Shown: positions 13,401 to 23,465, counted from the first letter of the stretch. The stretch: DNA of 64,000 bases from Aporrectodea caliginosa (GCA_020284085.1 JACEVL010006447.1:1580382-1644381), one strand, 5' to 3'. The notes: generated from the sequence alone by a model not told the origin. A program made the numbers and translations.

Positions 13401-16400
13401 TTACAGTACATTGCATTATTTTAGTTTAAACCGGATCTTTTAATAGGTGAATAGCAGTTTACTTAGAAAATTGCAGTTCTATTCCCGGATGAAAATGTCA
13501 TTTATTTTACTGTTTTGTATAGTATTAAGTTTATTGCCTAATTTAGTACATGATGATTTTGCAAATTTTTAAGTTTAATTTGCTCAATCCAAAGAAAGGG
13601 AAGGAGGTAATGTGAACAAATGTTTTGCATATATAATGAGCACAGGTGTTCCTTATGTTGATATATATATAATGTGTATTCGATTGTTAAGCGTTTTAGT
13701 CTTAGGCCTTAGTTGCGCTGTCGGCTCGTGGGCGCTTGGCCTAAAGTAGCCTAAACTTTGGCTGACGATAGATTCTCTACACGTGCAGTTAGCGCGCCAA
13801 ACTTAGAAACTGCTGATGACAGTGAATTTGAACAATACAGTGTAGTAGTTGGTTTAATGCAGTAGAGAGCTGTATGTTAGAAGTTACAGTTGAGCTGTAT
13901 TGATAAGAACTTTGATTGTACGTTTGAAATAACTGTGTTAAAAGAAAGGAGAAACATTCAAAGAACTGTGTCAATTTAATTCTTAAACAGTTAGAAGTCG
14001 TTGAGCAATTTATATGTAGAGATAAGAAAAGTTCTTGAGGTAGGTCACAACTAAGAAAGAAAAGAGTTGGTGACAGTCTTATAAATATTTTCTTCTTTCA
14101 TCAGATACTTTGACTCTTGCCGCATATTGAAGCACGCAATATAATACTATAGGCCATCTTGCTTTCTCATTGGATGGTTTGAAGAACGCTCAGCCAACTG
14201 CTGTCTGCTTTTATTCTTCAGAGAAGAAGAAAAGCAGTTGGATTGTTCAGCCTTATTTCCAATGTTCATCTTTCCGAGTTGTCCACAATTCATTATCTTT
14301 CTGATTTAGGATAGGTATAACAGGATATGACTTGATACAGAATAATTAGGTAGTATGATTTAGAATAGACCGGAATGGAATGCAATAACTGATTATATAT
14401 ATGATATGCCATGTTAAGAAAAGGTTGAACAAGATAGAATAGGAGAGGATCTGATAAGACATGTGTGCCTGCGTGTGCCTTGCGTGCGTGCGTGTGTGTG
14501 TGTGTGTGCGCGTGTGTGTCTGTGTGTGTAGATCAGACATGTATATATCAAGCCACTCAATGTAGTAAATGTACCTCACAAAACGCTGCGAGCATGACTA
14601 TCCAACTGACCTAAACAAGTGCGTTAAACTCATATACAGTTAGGATTAGGTGGATTTGGAAAGGAAACTATAGGATCGAGCAGGATAAGATATATAATGG
14701 GATAGGCTAAGATTGTTTATGATATAGCAGAATAAAGACAGAATAGGTCACAATAGAATTGGTTGGGGTGAGAAGAAATGTGCTGGGAAAATTATAAGAT
14801 ATTGCAGAATAGGACCGGATAGGAACTGGATAGGATCGGATTGGATAGGATTGATTAGAATCGCATCTGACAGGATATATGTGACAGGATAGGATATATA
14901 CGATGTGGTAGAATAGCTATATATATATATGTATATATAGCTATATATAGCTATATACGTGTATATTGGTTGATTAGGATAATCAACCTCTCTTCCACCT
15001 TTGCTTTTCTCAAAACCTTTTTCTTCTCTTTTGCCTTGCGCACTGGGAGCGCCTCTGAATGGTTAACCCTATGAGAGGCGCTTTATAAATGTTTGAATAC
15101 AATACAATATATATTCGTTCATTGAACGGACACATTGACAAACCTCAACCTGCATGTAGGTTCAAGTTAGCCTAAAATAAATTGCATAAGCATACCTGTT
15201 AGACTATAACCTCTTCAGTTTTTGTTTCTATTAATGGCGCTTACGAAATGTACAGTAAACTGTTAATAACTGTATTCACACGTGTACATTGTACTCACTG
15301 TTCATGGAATCGATTCGAATAAATTTGATTTGATTTGATTTGATTTGATAAGACAGCAAATTATAAGCTTATCGTATGATATTGAACGTGGCAAAGGTGC
15401 CATGCATATGGGAATTGATCGAACACGATTTTGACTGCATTGCTCCGAAAATCAAAGCTCCGAAATTCATAGCTCCGAAAGTTAACTGTTGAGAAATCAA
15501 AGCTACGAAAAGTCAAAGCTACGAAAAGTCAAAGCTCCGAAAAGTCAAAGCTCCGAAAATGAAACCTCCGAAAATCAAACTTCCGAAAATTGCTGAGGAC
15601 ACTTGACACTTGACCAAGAATCAAAGAGGGCTAGCTTTGTTTGACCTAGCTTTTGTTTGATTTCTCAGCATTAGACTAAATTACAAATTGTGGTAGTAAT
15701 ATGATTTGATACATGTAATGAAGGCTTCTGTGTCAACGGTTGTATATTTTACCTGTATAATATGTAGACTCAATAGGCCTTCGTTTTAGGGCTTTAACGT
15801 CAGTTTCAGGCTCTAGTGTCTATATGGAAGAGGATTAAACACCGCCATCCGAGGTATTAGTTATATTCAAAGAATTCTTTTTTAACGCAAACAAATGATT
15901 TGTAACAAAGTCGGTTATTTTAAATATATTTATTATGAAATACTTCTGTTAAACATATATTTGACGACTTCGATTTCTTTATGTAGGCCTCTGACCTATG
16001 GCTTGCAGACGGGACCTTTTCTACTGCGCCACGTCAATTTCTACAAATTTACTCATTACACGGTCTCTATCACGGCTCCGTTTACCCCTTTGTCTATCCA
16101 TGGCTTCATGACGAGACGTTCACAGGAGATGTACCACGCACTACTAAGTTTTTTGGTAGACAAGGCCGCCAGTCTATATCTTTTGAATTTCGGAAATGTG
16201 ATTTTCGGAGCTTTGATTTTCGGAGCTTTCATTTTCGAAACAAGTGATTTTCGGAACTATGAAGTATATAATCTTTTGAATTTCGGAAATGTGATTTTCG
16301 GAGCTTTGATTTTCGGAGCTTTCATTTTCGAAACTGTGATTTTCGGAACTATGAAGTATACCCTTTTGACTTAAATATGCACAGGCATATGATGTGTGAT

Positions 16401-19400
16401 TGTGTGAGCACTAAAAGCGATCTCTGTCCATTCGCTGAAGCTATGCAAATGCAAGAGCATATAAGCCACCACTTCGTACGAATGGACGGCTCTTTATACC
16501 CATTGTTAAAGTTGACTGTTCTAATCGTCCGAAGTCATTAATTTTCTCAATTAAATCGAAATCCAGCGTTCGCCATCTCACAAACCGACCAATCTGCAGG
16601 GTCGACTTCTGATCCTAAACGAACTGCTATTTATTCAGATAGTCTCCATGGTCCCGGCGGCGGCGGCGGCGGCGCATGTCAGAAGCCGTCTGCTTTTCAG
16701 TGCAGACTGCAGCTGCACCACCCTGCAGCGGCTGGTAATTAGACTATAGGGCCAGTGCATCGGTGAGTCGTATCTCCCCCGATGGACCACTAAATCATTA
16801 ACTACAGTGTGTATACATGTAGTACATATATCCAGTGTTTGTATTCTGTAAACATGGACGATATATTTGTATATGTATAAATATACATAAGACCCGTGGA
16901 CGATATACATTGTATAGGCCTACATGGTTGCCGTTTAGTGGTTTGAAATGTCTGACCTTTCTCGACTTCATTCCTACAGAAGACGAAGTCTGGTCAGACA
17001 GAAGTGTTGCAGTGCACTGCCAAGTGCAGGTGGACCATATAATAGTCCATTCTCGATGAACCATATGGCTATATGGTCCATTCGATGAACCATATGGCTA
17101 TATGGTCCATTCGATGAACCATATGGTCCATTCGGGTCAGCTGCAGCGATTAGTGCCAATAAAACAGGATGTAGAGGTGTGCGCATGCGTGTTTGATGGA
17201 GCCCTTCAGATTTAACCGGACTTAGTGGTCAGCGAGTAAAATGTTTATGTGTTCAGGCGATTAATTCCTATTTGCTTCGATCCTTCTCTACGAAGACGTT
17301 GTTTAGACATCGTCTGCTGTTCTTGCACGCAGTACGTCTTGCACAGATTAGTCGAAATTTCGTTGGTCAATTCATCTCCATAAATTATTACCATGTTATT
17401 ATATGTTATGCTATGCTGGGTTATAAGCCATGTTCTCTACAAACATAAATAACCAGAACTGTAGATATATAGTCTATATGCATTATGTTAAATATAGATA
17501 TATTATATCTATATTTAACATAATATAGCATATTATAGTATAACTACAGTTCTGGTTATTTACAGATCACGCATATTTCGTACGGATGGGTGTATACCGT
17601 ACACATATATAAACGTATATCTAATCACAATGTTCAAGGCATCAGTCGATGGTCGCTAATAAGCAAACTCATCGTGAAAATTCCAGGGTGAGTCCAGTCA
17701 AAAGCTAAGAAGGGAATCAGAGAACTTGAGAAGACACGGAAACAGCCTATACTGTATATAAAGGAAATGAGTCCATGGAAAAGATGAATTTCTAGTTGGA
17801 ACGTTTGCCGGAAGAGAGTTCCACAATCTTTAGGACCGGTAACATAAATGGCTTGCCTGTCGAGATCTGTCCTTGTCCTATAGAGGAATTCACAGTCAGA
17901 TTGAGAAATTCACGCCAGAACACCTGATTGAGTTTATATAGAGAGAAATCTGCTGATTTTCACTGCTAAGACTGAATATCGCAAGGTTACCTGAAATGCA
18001 GTCTTGTATACAATGAGCCCAGTCTAGAAAGTAATTCGTTTATCAATGGGGTTACCTATGGGCAGCCAAAGCAATGCAAATTTTAGGATCAGTGTTACGT
18101 GCTTATATGTTTTATCAGTTTTAGCAACAGGTCAGGCAATGTAGGTAATAATAATTATTGTATTGTAAATTATTGTATTTATATATTTATAAAGCGCCTC
18201 TCACAGTGAACACCAATTGTGCAACAATTTTCCGATTAAAATTCGAAACGATCGGCAACAAAAGAATCTGTCCAATTTTCAGGTGATCGTAAGTCGCATG
18301 CACCTTTCCAATCAATCAATCAATATTCGTTTAATCTACTAAAGATTGATATATATATATATAATTATATATATGTATATATATATGTATATATATATAT
18401 ACGCAACGTTAATATCTAGTAATAGTCTATGGAGGAGTCAATGAAGATATTGCCTACTTGGGGGTTAAATAAAAGTTCTTTTAAATCTTGGTTTTGTCCT
18501 TATCCATAGTCATGGTATTTTAGTTTATTCATGTTGGCGAAAATACTTTTCCTTTTTAAATAGATAATTACCATGTTTTATTGCGTTTGAGATGTTGTTC
18601 AAATTAACTACTTTTTATGCTAATAGCTTCTTTTATATTATATACTATTTAGCTTATCATATATATAAATATTTATCTTCTGAATATATATACATATATA
18701 TGTATACCAGAAATTCATAATGTACATTTTCGTGTGTTTGCATTTGGCAGTTTGTTTTCAGGATTTTCAATTGAAGACTAATGAGGTCTTGAGTCGAAAA
18801 GGCTGAACCACGGAAGTTTACATTCTAGCCAGTAGCCAGCCATGACTATTTGAAACAGAATTAGAATTCTCAACAGTGTTTAGCAAATATATGACGATGT
18901 TGATAGTTTCGTCTGATCATTTATGTTTATAAGAAGAGGATTAGGTAGTCGATTTATAGTAGGCCTATAGACAATTATCTCCAGTTTAGCCTATCATCAG
19001 TTATGATGAGAATGAGGCATTAATGATAACGACAACGATGATGCTAATGATAACTAATGATGAGAATGATGATGAAACCCGTGAAAATGATGGTACCGAT
19101 GATGTATATTATGGCGATGATAACAGCTTATTGTGATAATGGCACCCCTTTCAGCATGCCTTCATGGAGCCGATGTAGAATTCATTAACCCATGTGGGGC
19201 CCGTACTGAGCCCATTTGGGCTCATTCAATGTCCACGGATATGCTGGTAGGGGGATGATTACGCCTATTATTATGATAATGTCAATGGTAATGTACCAAT
19301 GGTGCTAATGACGAAGAGAACTGAGTGAAAATTAGATGAGGAGCGTTGAGGAAAGAATTTAGTGAGTAAGTAACACATATGGAAATATCTTCTCACACTT

Positions 19401-22102
19401 TCTATGATGCCTTCTGCTTCCTCACGGTAATTAACCTACATTACGTGAAGAACAACGTTTACGAGTTTATCGCCTCTGTCAGGTGTTTTATGTGTCTTCT
19501 ACTCCGACACTTTCCCCATTCTCTCAGTACACCTCTCCTCCCTCACTACTCTCCCTCATCCCCTTCCCTCGTTTCCTACGGCCCCGTATCAGTAACGTGT
19601 TCTGATTTCGCTAACGAGGGCTGACTCGGTTCATTGAGCGCCGTTATTGCTGGCATAATAATGATCGGCACGCTACAAAGCCGACCTGAAAGGAGCCGCC
19701 ACCGACCTGCAGCCTCAGGTAATGCACCGCCCGTCAAGATCAAAGGAAAACGCCGCCGCCACCGCTCGACTCTCGCTCGAGAACCTGGCCAGAGATCACC
19801 GGACGGAGTAGGAATATTTACGGAATTCATGTGGGAAGCGTTTAATCTCCGCAATTATTATTTACATCGTCTTAATATACATGAGCATGGGTTAGTGGAC
19901 TGCTACAAATATACAAAGATAATGTCAAGTATGCAAAGATACAGCTGTAGCTATCGAATATAGGCTATCGCGAAATACAATCCCAAACCATACACTATAA
20001 AAGTGACATATTTTATGCCTGAAATGAAACACTGTGGAAGAAACACATAACCAATGTGTATCAAGGAAATAGTTATACATAATTGCACATAGTGTACATA
20101 CGCTATACAATGTATACATGCAATTCAATAACACGCGAATCGATTTGTTCGCTAGGATCAAAATGATAACTACGTCTTTGAAGTATGTCTTTGCTCTTTG
20201 TCTAAAATATGTCCGACATTTATCGATGCGTGTCGATAAGTTTTAAATCATTGTGTCATGCAATGTGCGACTCTTAAAGTTCCACGGGCGAAGCCGAAGG
20301 CGTTTACACAGAAAGTAACGAGAAAAACAAATGAGGCATAAATTGTGACATGATATTCAGGCTTTGTCGGCTTGTTATAACATTGCATCGGTCCACATCA
20401 AAACGTGACATACGTAGAACGCAGCCCTTGTCCAAATGGTCTGATACAACTTGCACCTTTTGAGCTATAGACTCTGTAGAGCTGAAACAACGATTCAATG
20501 CCACTTAGAAACAGGCTTTCAATGAGTTATGCTAAGCACATGCATGCTGTTACTGAACATACAGCTGAGCTGCTCAGCATGCTTTCGCCCAACATACAGT
20601 TATTGAATGCTGTACCGCTATTCAACATACTGTTGTTGACTGCTGTTATTGAACATGCTAAAAAAAACTGGTTGCTGTATATATATATATGCAAAATATT
20701 GCATATATATGTATATATCTGTTCGCTTTAGCCATGCATGGTTTGGTCGGGAGTGCCTCTGAGTAGATAATCTTGAAGGGACGCTATGTAAATCCCTGAA
20801 ATGAATGAATGAATCTCATTCGATTTCTAGTTCATAGGAACGTCTGGCGCTGTGTTATGCACACAAACATTTATGTAGCGCCTGTCGAACCTCTCAGAGC
20901 CAAGTGCTTCCTTCTGTGTGGTTTCCTCTGTTTGTAAATGAAGACTAATTATGGGTTTGCGGGGAAGTCAACTGAATTAAAGACGGTATTCTCTGTGTTT
21001 TGAATCCCGTCTCACGGACTGCTTTAATGGATCAGCGATCGTTGAACAAATGGATATTGAATGACCACGAAATCTGCTGGTACGTAGCTAATTAACATTT
21101 CAATATAATCTAGACCTACCTAGTACTAGTACCTACATATACATGTATAAGCAGATCTGGCTAGAATCGGTTTGTGTGATTTTGTATTGAACCGAATTTA
21201 TATTCAGAATGGATTGGAATAGAATAGAAGGTAACAGAATAGAAGAAAATGAAAACGAATGGAAAGTAAAATTTATACGCAGCAGCATAGAATAAAAAAT
21301 AAAAGTAAAAGCAGAGAAAAGAAACCAATACAATGCAACTAAAAAGAAAGTACCAAAGAGAAAGCTTTAAATTGAACGGTGACCTTCTTGTTCCCCGTGC
21401 GCGAACTGCTCTTAGACAGCATCGTGCCTTCTCTGTTGCGGGCCCCATGTTTTGGAATAGGTTCCCATTAACATTACGCCTTATGCCTAGAGTTCATTCA
21501 GATGCGTTTTACTATAGCCTTAAAACCATACTTTCAGCCGGGGTTGGGTCGGAGCGCTCCTGAGTAGTAACCTTGAAGGGGCGCTATATAAATCTTCGGA
21601 ATGAATGAATGGAATTGTAATGTACAGTAACTTAGCTATATCGGTTATATCTATAGCCGCGCATTAGCAGCTTCTCGACAGTGCCACAAGCTCTGGGCTG
21701 CCAACGCAGATACTATTGCTGTGCATTTCTGTAGCGCCTTTTTTGAGTGATATAAAAAGTTAGAAGATGCTTCGATGCTTACCCTGGTCGGCTGCCGTCG
21801 TTGCAAGTCACCGTACGGTTGCGGATGTGATATCGAAGCATTTCGTCATTCTCTGCTCTCCTGACCCCAATTGACCCCGATGCAGAGGTTGCCTTGCACG
21901 CGTAGTTCCCTTGAAGCAGAAGTTGGATGTGCTTAAGTGCGTCCTCTTGCGTGATTCCCAACCGTTCCAACTCCCTCGCACTCATTCGAAATCCAGTCGT
22001 AGTTGTTATTCCTCCTTCGCTGCTCAGGGTCTTTTCCTCAACCGGAAGTGCAGAACACAGTGGCGCCGCCAATGTCATCAGAAGGTAAAGAAGAGACGTC
22101 AT
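242..22102 (-). CDS. NOTUM: NOTUM palmitoleoyl-protein carboxylesterase, 9 exons, 3' end outside window
   Basis: Secreted serine hydrolase that removes the palmitoleate from Wnt ligands and so switches Wnt signalling off outside the cell. Exons, in coding order: 21783-22102, 8818-8873, 6657-6752, 5722-5782, 4994-5052, 4446-4551, 1960-2148, 977-1074, 242-380. All have AG acceptors and GT donors and join in phase to 374 codons plus two bases. Family landmarks appear in order: signal peptide, TVTCNDGS, RWLIFLEGGW, YVPYCSSDSWSG, LAGSSAGGTGVLL with nucleophile Ser233, DSGWFLDNKQ, and FDEAQLTADNV with the probable catalytic Asp339. Human NOTUM has Ser232 and Asp340, so the spacing agrees. The catalytic His and the last 100 or so residues lie beyond base 1. 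The splice model is inferred by eye; family identity is very secure. Confidence 0.95.
381..976. other. NOTUM intron 8
   Basis: AT-rich intron with no recognisable element. Confidence 0.8.
977..1074 (-). CDS. NOTUM: NOTUM exon 8
   Basis: 98-nt exon, acceptor TCGATAG, donor CAAA|GTGAGT. It encodes LWQGMVPESCRHRF and then QWKCYFGQNLYNSLQ, the family's W.G.VP..CR..F...WNCFFG..VY..L segment. Confidence 0.95.
1326..1508. repeat. Compound (TCTG)n (TC)n (AC)n microsatellite
   Basis: About 180 bp: TCTG units, then about 20 CT units, then CA units broken by AAAC steps. It lies in NOTUM intron 7; open frames across it are low-complexity artefacts. Confidence 0.95.
1960..2148 (-). CDS. NOTUM: NOTUM exon 7
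   Basis: 189-nt exon, acceptor CTTGTAG, donor TCGCA|GTAGGT. Its first base T completes the nucleophile Ser codon (AG|T), followed by AGGTGVLLNIDRVA, GIADSGWFLDNKQF, paired cysteines and a SVRRG segment, all in family order. Confidence 0.96.
2795..2925 (+). repeat. Dispersed repeat fragment, copy 1
   Basis: It contains GCGTCGCCACGG, a run of G, GGCAGCTGCCCCCCC and CCTGGTCAGGCTGG. The same pieces recur in reverse order and sense at 4040-4175, so this is one end of an interspersed family. Class not determined. Confidence 0.5.
3249..3303. repeat. (GTGC)n/(GTAT)n microsatellite
   Basis: Tetranucleotide run in NOTUM intron 6. Confidence 0.9.
4040..4175 (-). repeat. Dispersed repeat fragment, copy 2
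   Basis: It has GCCCCCCAACCTTG and CTGGCGACGCCACTGATG, inverted relative to the copy at 2795-2925. Both copies lie in NOTUM intron 6. Confidence 0.5.
4446..4551 (-). CDS. NOTUM: NOTUM exon 6
   Basis: 106-nt exon, acceptor GTCTCCAG, donor AGCAG|GTAATA. It encodes DFSFMGALILDEVIKELF and ends in VYLAGS plus AG, the first two bases of the codon for nucleophile Ser233. Confidence 0.95.
4927..4968. other. 42-nt hairpin beside NOTUM exon 5 donor
   Basis: Two 20-nt arms (TTCGCAAGACCTA... and ...TAGGTCTTGCGAA) pair with two mismatches around a 2-nt centre. On the gene strand the stem starts 25 nt after the exon 5 donor. Confidence 0.7.
4994..5052 (-). CDS. NOTUM: NOTUM exon 5
   Basis: 59-nt exon, acceptor ATTCCAG, donor GAAAG|GTAGCC. 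It encodes YVPYCSSDSWSGTSRSKQK, the PYCSSD.WSG signature of the alpha/beta-hydrolase core. A 42-nt hairpin lies 25 bases past the donor. Confidence 0.95.
5600..5701 (+). mobile_element. Retroelement 3' end with (TACT)n tail
   Basis: TCAATAAAGGAAATACTTACTT-type ending followed by a TTAC/ACTT run. Similar endings occur at 7230-7390 and 40940-40996, so this looks like the 3' terminus of a non-LTR family. No coding part is preserved. Confidence 0.45.
5722..5782 (-). CDS. NOTUM: NOTUM exon 4
   Basis: 61-nt exon, acceptor TTCCACAG, donor TTGT|GTAAGT. It encodes YGILSWNQEENPFIYNGNL, matching the family's GILS...EENPYWWNAN segment. It ends with two bases of a Val codon completed in exon 5. Confidence 0.93.
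6657..6752 (-). CDS. NOTUM: NOTUM exon 3
   Basis: 96-nt exon, acceptor TTTTTCAG, donor AAAG|GTATGC. It encodes GWFCFDGRSC through MSSNYWPATRK, matching the GGWYCF...C...MSS..WP stretch of the family. Confidence 0.95.
7080..7390 (+). mobile_element. Retroelement 3' end with (ACTT)n tail
   Basis: About 300 bp ending in GGAGTAATAAAGAC and an imperfect ACTT run. It shares the tail style and the ATAACCGT word with the element before 5701. In NOTUM intron 2. Confidence 0.4.
7440..7760 (-). mobile_element. CR1/L2-type LINE fragment (end of reverse transcriptase)
   Basis: Minus-strand frames read DRAASHLRELCV, ATRGDLL and YHALPT, typical of the conserved C-terminal stretch after the RT domain in CR1/L2/jockey-type LINEs. 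The reading frame is broken. 5'-truncated relic in NOTUM intron 2. Confidence 0.6.
8818..8873 (-). CDS. NOTUM: NOTUM exon 2
   Basis: 56-nt exon after a TTTCAG acceptor, with donor GAAG|GTAACA. It encodes FYIRKSQHGSTRWLIFLE; the two split flanking codons are both Gly. WLIFLEGGW is the beta strand and oxyanion-hole region typical of NOTUM and pectin acetylesterases. Phases in and out fit exons 1 and 3. Confidence 0.95.
9540..9960 (-). mobile_element. CR1/L2-type LINE 3' end with (ATACA)n tail
   Basis: Minus-strand frames read LKSHLGLAPKYICDL, RLDLFVPRVRTA, PRSFACISPSLWNGL and LPSSFRY, the usual C-terminus of such LINEs, in two frames. The 3' end reads GATGCGCTTAATAAATGG followed by ATACAAT repeats, very like the SINE ends at 53.4 kb. 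In NOTUM intron 1. Confidence 0.75.
10080..10680 (-). mobile_element. LINE 3' end with (GATT)n tail
   Basis: The minus strand reads IALFMYRYEHGLLPACF, HYTRNLNSYRPIYT and TYGTLKKMLHAYL, the C-terminal segment of a CR1/L2-like reverse transcriptase. It runs into a 3' UTR that ends in a GATT run at 10080-10100. Short tandem tails are typical of these LINEs. Confidence 0.7.
11540..12530 (-). mobile_element. CR1/L2/jockey-type LINE, reverse transcriptase second half, decayed
   Basis: Minus-strand pieces in order: FADEAQGYIH (decayed YADDTQ catalytic box), LSSWMASNRLLLNPSKTQ, FTVRDL.GVTIDQELSLS, VTSRIVHCCSILVGLP, HWLPVAQRISYRIAALV, RRAFSVAGP. These are palm/thumb motifs of the family. At least two frame breaks and loss of the 5' half make it non-functional. 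About 1 kb, in NOTUM intron 1. Confidence 0.85.
12531..14460. other. Intronic stretch without recognised features
   Basis: AT-rich NOTUM intron 1 sequence. No exon, RNA gene or repeat family was recognised. Confidence 0.6.
14474..14530. repeat. (TG)n / (TGCG)n microsatellite
   Basis: Alternating TG tract with CG interruptions; potential Z-DNA type sequence in NOTUM intron 1. Confidence 0.9.
15041..15113 (+). mobile_element. Solo 3' end of the SINE/LINE family with (ATACA)n tail
   Basis: GGGAGCGCCTCTGAATGG, GAGAGGCGCTTTATAAATG and an AATAC run match the 3' end of the SINE at 53183-53414. The copy lacks the tRNA-like head. Confidence 0.7.
15440..16372. mobile_element. Foldback-type transposon resembling sea urchin TU elements
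   Basis: The left end (15440-15592) is a run of about 15-bp units with core GCTCCGAAAATCAAA. The right end (16179-16372) carries the inverse, TTTGATTTTCGGAGC, arranged in 93-bp higher-order repeats that start at 16179 and 16272. Between them lie 590 bp of unrelated sequence with no transposase. Tandem short repeats inside long inverted ends define foldback elements; TU elements of sea urchins have 15-bp repeats. The family link is inferred. Confidence 0.65.
17034..17135. repeat. 29-bp palindromic tandem repeat
   Basis: Two full units (17055-17083, 17084-17112) and partial units on both sides. Each contains ACCATATGGCTATATGGT, itself nearly palindromic. In NOTUM intron 1. Confidence 0.85.
17447..17561. 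repeat. 115-bp palindrome, MITE-like
   Basis: Perfect 18-bp inverted ends (AAATAACCAGAACTGTAG and its complement). The centre also pairs, with ATGTTAAATATAGATAT against its complement. The whole segment can fold into one long hairpin. No flanking target duplication was identified. Confidence 0.75.
18165..18226 (-). mobile_element. SINE/LINE 3' end fragment
   Basis: The minus strand reads TGTGAGAGGCGCTTTATAAAT followed by AATACAATA repeats, the same 3' end as at 15041-15113. Confidence 0.6.
18345..18402. repeat. (AT)n microsatellite
   Basis: AT/GTAT alternation in NOTUM intron 1. Confidence 0.9.
19695..19758. promoter_or_regulatory. TCF/LEF site flanked by Helper-type sites, NOTUM intron 1
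   Basis: GATCAAAGG at 19738-19746 is the reverse complement of the optimal TCF/LEF site CCTTTGATC. GCCGCCA at 19695-19701 and GCCGCCG at 19752-19758 match the Helper motif (GCCGCCR) read by the C-clamp of invertebrate TCFs. The sites lie in a small CpG-rich island (about 19620-19830) 2.3 kb inside intron 1 of NOTUM, a known Wnt feedback target in other animals. That they act as an enhancer is inference. Confidence 0.45.
20735..20818 (+). mobile_element. LINE 3' end fragment with (GAAT)n tail
   Basis: GGTCGGGAGTGCCTCTGAGT, GGGACGCTATGTAAATC and a GAAT run resemble the end of the LINE at 21330-21612. Confidence 0.6.
21330..21612 (+). mobile_element. LINE 3' end (RT C-terminus) with (GAAT)n tail
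   Basis: An open stretch reads LLVPRARTALRQHRAFSVAG, WNRFPLTLRL and SLKTILSAGVGSERS, the C-terminus of a CR1/L2-type LINE. It is followed by GGGGCGCTATATAAATC and GAATGAATGAATGG. Reading frame intact over about 70 codons, but 5'-truncated; 170 bp from NOTUM exon 1, in intron 1. Confidence 0.75.
21783..22102 (-). CDS. NOTUM: NOTUM exon 1 (residues 1-106 plus 2 bases)
   Basis: The start is the ATG at 22102-22100, the first ATG after an in-frame TAA at about 22175-22177. It opens a hydrophobic signal peptide (MTSLLYLLMTLAAPLCSALP). The exon ends in NRTVTCNDGSRP; the sequon Asn95-Arg-Thr matches the position of a glycosylated Asn in human NOTUM. The donor is GG|GTAAGC, phase 2. Confidence 0.93.
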
Positions 22103-22657
22103 CACTTCTGAAGTTGCTTGAAAGTGAAAGGCTTGTTCTCTTCTCTGCTGACTTCTGTAGCGCCAGCTGACCACTTAATGGCAACGGATAATTGACTATT
22201 CTTGTTCTTGCTACTCGGGAGGACTTTATTTCCAATTGCAATGTCGTTTTCATAAAAGCTGGGTTGGAATGTTGCTTGTTTCTAATCCAGTATATAGTTA
22301 TTATTAAACGTTCCTTAGCAGGCTATTGTAAGCCCTCCGTTCCCTAGCCTACATAAAAGGCCAGTCACCTTGCACGCCTAGGTCAGCTGATGAAACAACG
22401 CCGCCTAATAACACTGAGCTAATAACACCAGCGAACAAACGAATGAACGAACGGTCGAGTTCTTTGCTCAATTATTCGAACTCGAATCGCAGGTTGGCCT
22501 GCACCATGCACCAATGAATTCCTCGAGTTCCGTGCGCGTATAGGCAGATAACTTGGAATCGCTTCTGTGTCCTGTGAGGCGCATCTAACTCCGTTCCTTC
22601 CAATGTTCAATCTCTCAGATGAGAATGAGCTCGGTCCATACGCGCTTCGCCGATTCC

Positions 22658-22665
22658 TTTATATA
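22658..22665 (-). promoter_or_regulatory. Putative TATA box of NOTUM
   Basis: The minus strand reads CCCTATATAAAGG here, a strong TATA consensus. It would place a start site near 22630 and give a 5' leader of about 530 nt with no intron. The surrounding 22.4-22.8 kb is richer in G+C than its neighbours. Inferred from sequence alone. Confidence 0.4.
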
Positions 22666-22937
22666 GGGCGGTGCATGCGCGTATGTTCGCGCCTAGTTAT
22701 TCAGCCGAGCGTTGGCCGGGCAGGGGCTGCATGCGGCGCTGCACCATGGGCACCTGGAATCGCTAAAGGAATGCCGCCATTCCGTCCATTACACGGCCGC
22801 AGCCGACTCAGTATTGCATGGTAGCACAAGTCGCCGATATGACGGCCTAATGGTGTCCGCTAATTTGAAACACAGGTCAGTGAATTCAATATATGAACGG
22901 ACACCTTCGCATCGACGCATGTACAGTGGTCCTACAT

Positions 22938-22970
22938 ACATTATATATATATATATATATATATATATTC
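22938..22970. repeat. (TA)n microsatellite
   Basis: Pure TA run upstream of NOTUM. Confidence 0.9.
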
Positions 22971-23465
22971 ATATGCTAAATTACAACTGAATGACTCTAC
23001 ATGCAAATCTGTAGATCCATTCTATAGCAAGTCGAGTAGAGTGGTTTCCTAGTAGGTATAGATGCGATGTGTGATGTGACTACAACTAAGTTATATATGC
23101 CTGACACCTACTATTAATGCCTATCAGAGCCCTTTACAGCGTCAAAAGCCGATCTTTATTTCCAGTTGGAATACATTGATGATCATGACATATCATGCAG
23201 AGAAAACTAGTTCCTTATCCGAATGTATGAGATATATATCGACCCAGAGGGAGAAAAAAACAAGGATAAACAGTATTACTGAGGCACAGCTGTTGGTACT
23301 GAATGGATCCTTGAGAGCTGTCGGATTTCATAAGGAGCGAACGGAAACTAGAACCACAACGTTGCATGCATTGGGGGCGATTCCAGTACCCAGTGCAGTG
23401 TTGGACAGTGTCAAAGACTGTGGACAGAGTAAGAAGATGCGCAGAGGAAAACGGTTTAAGTTAAA

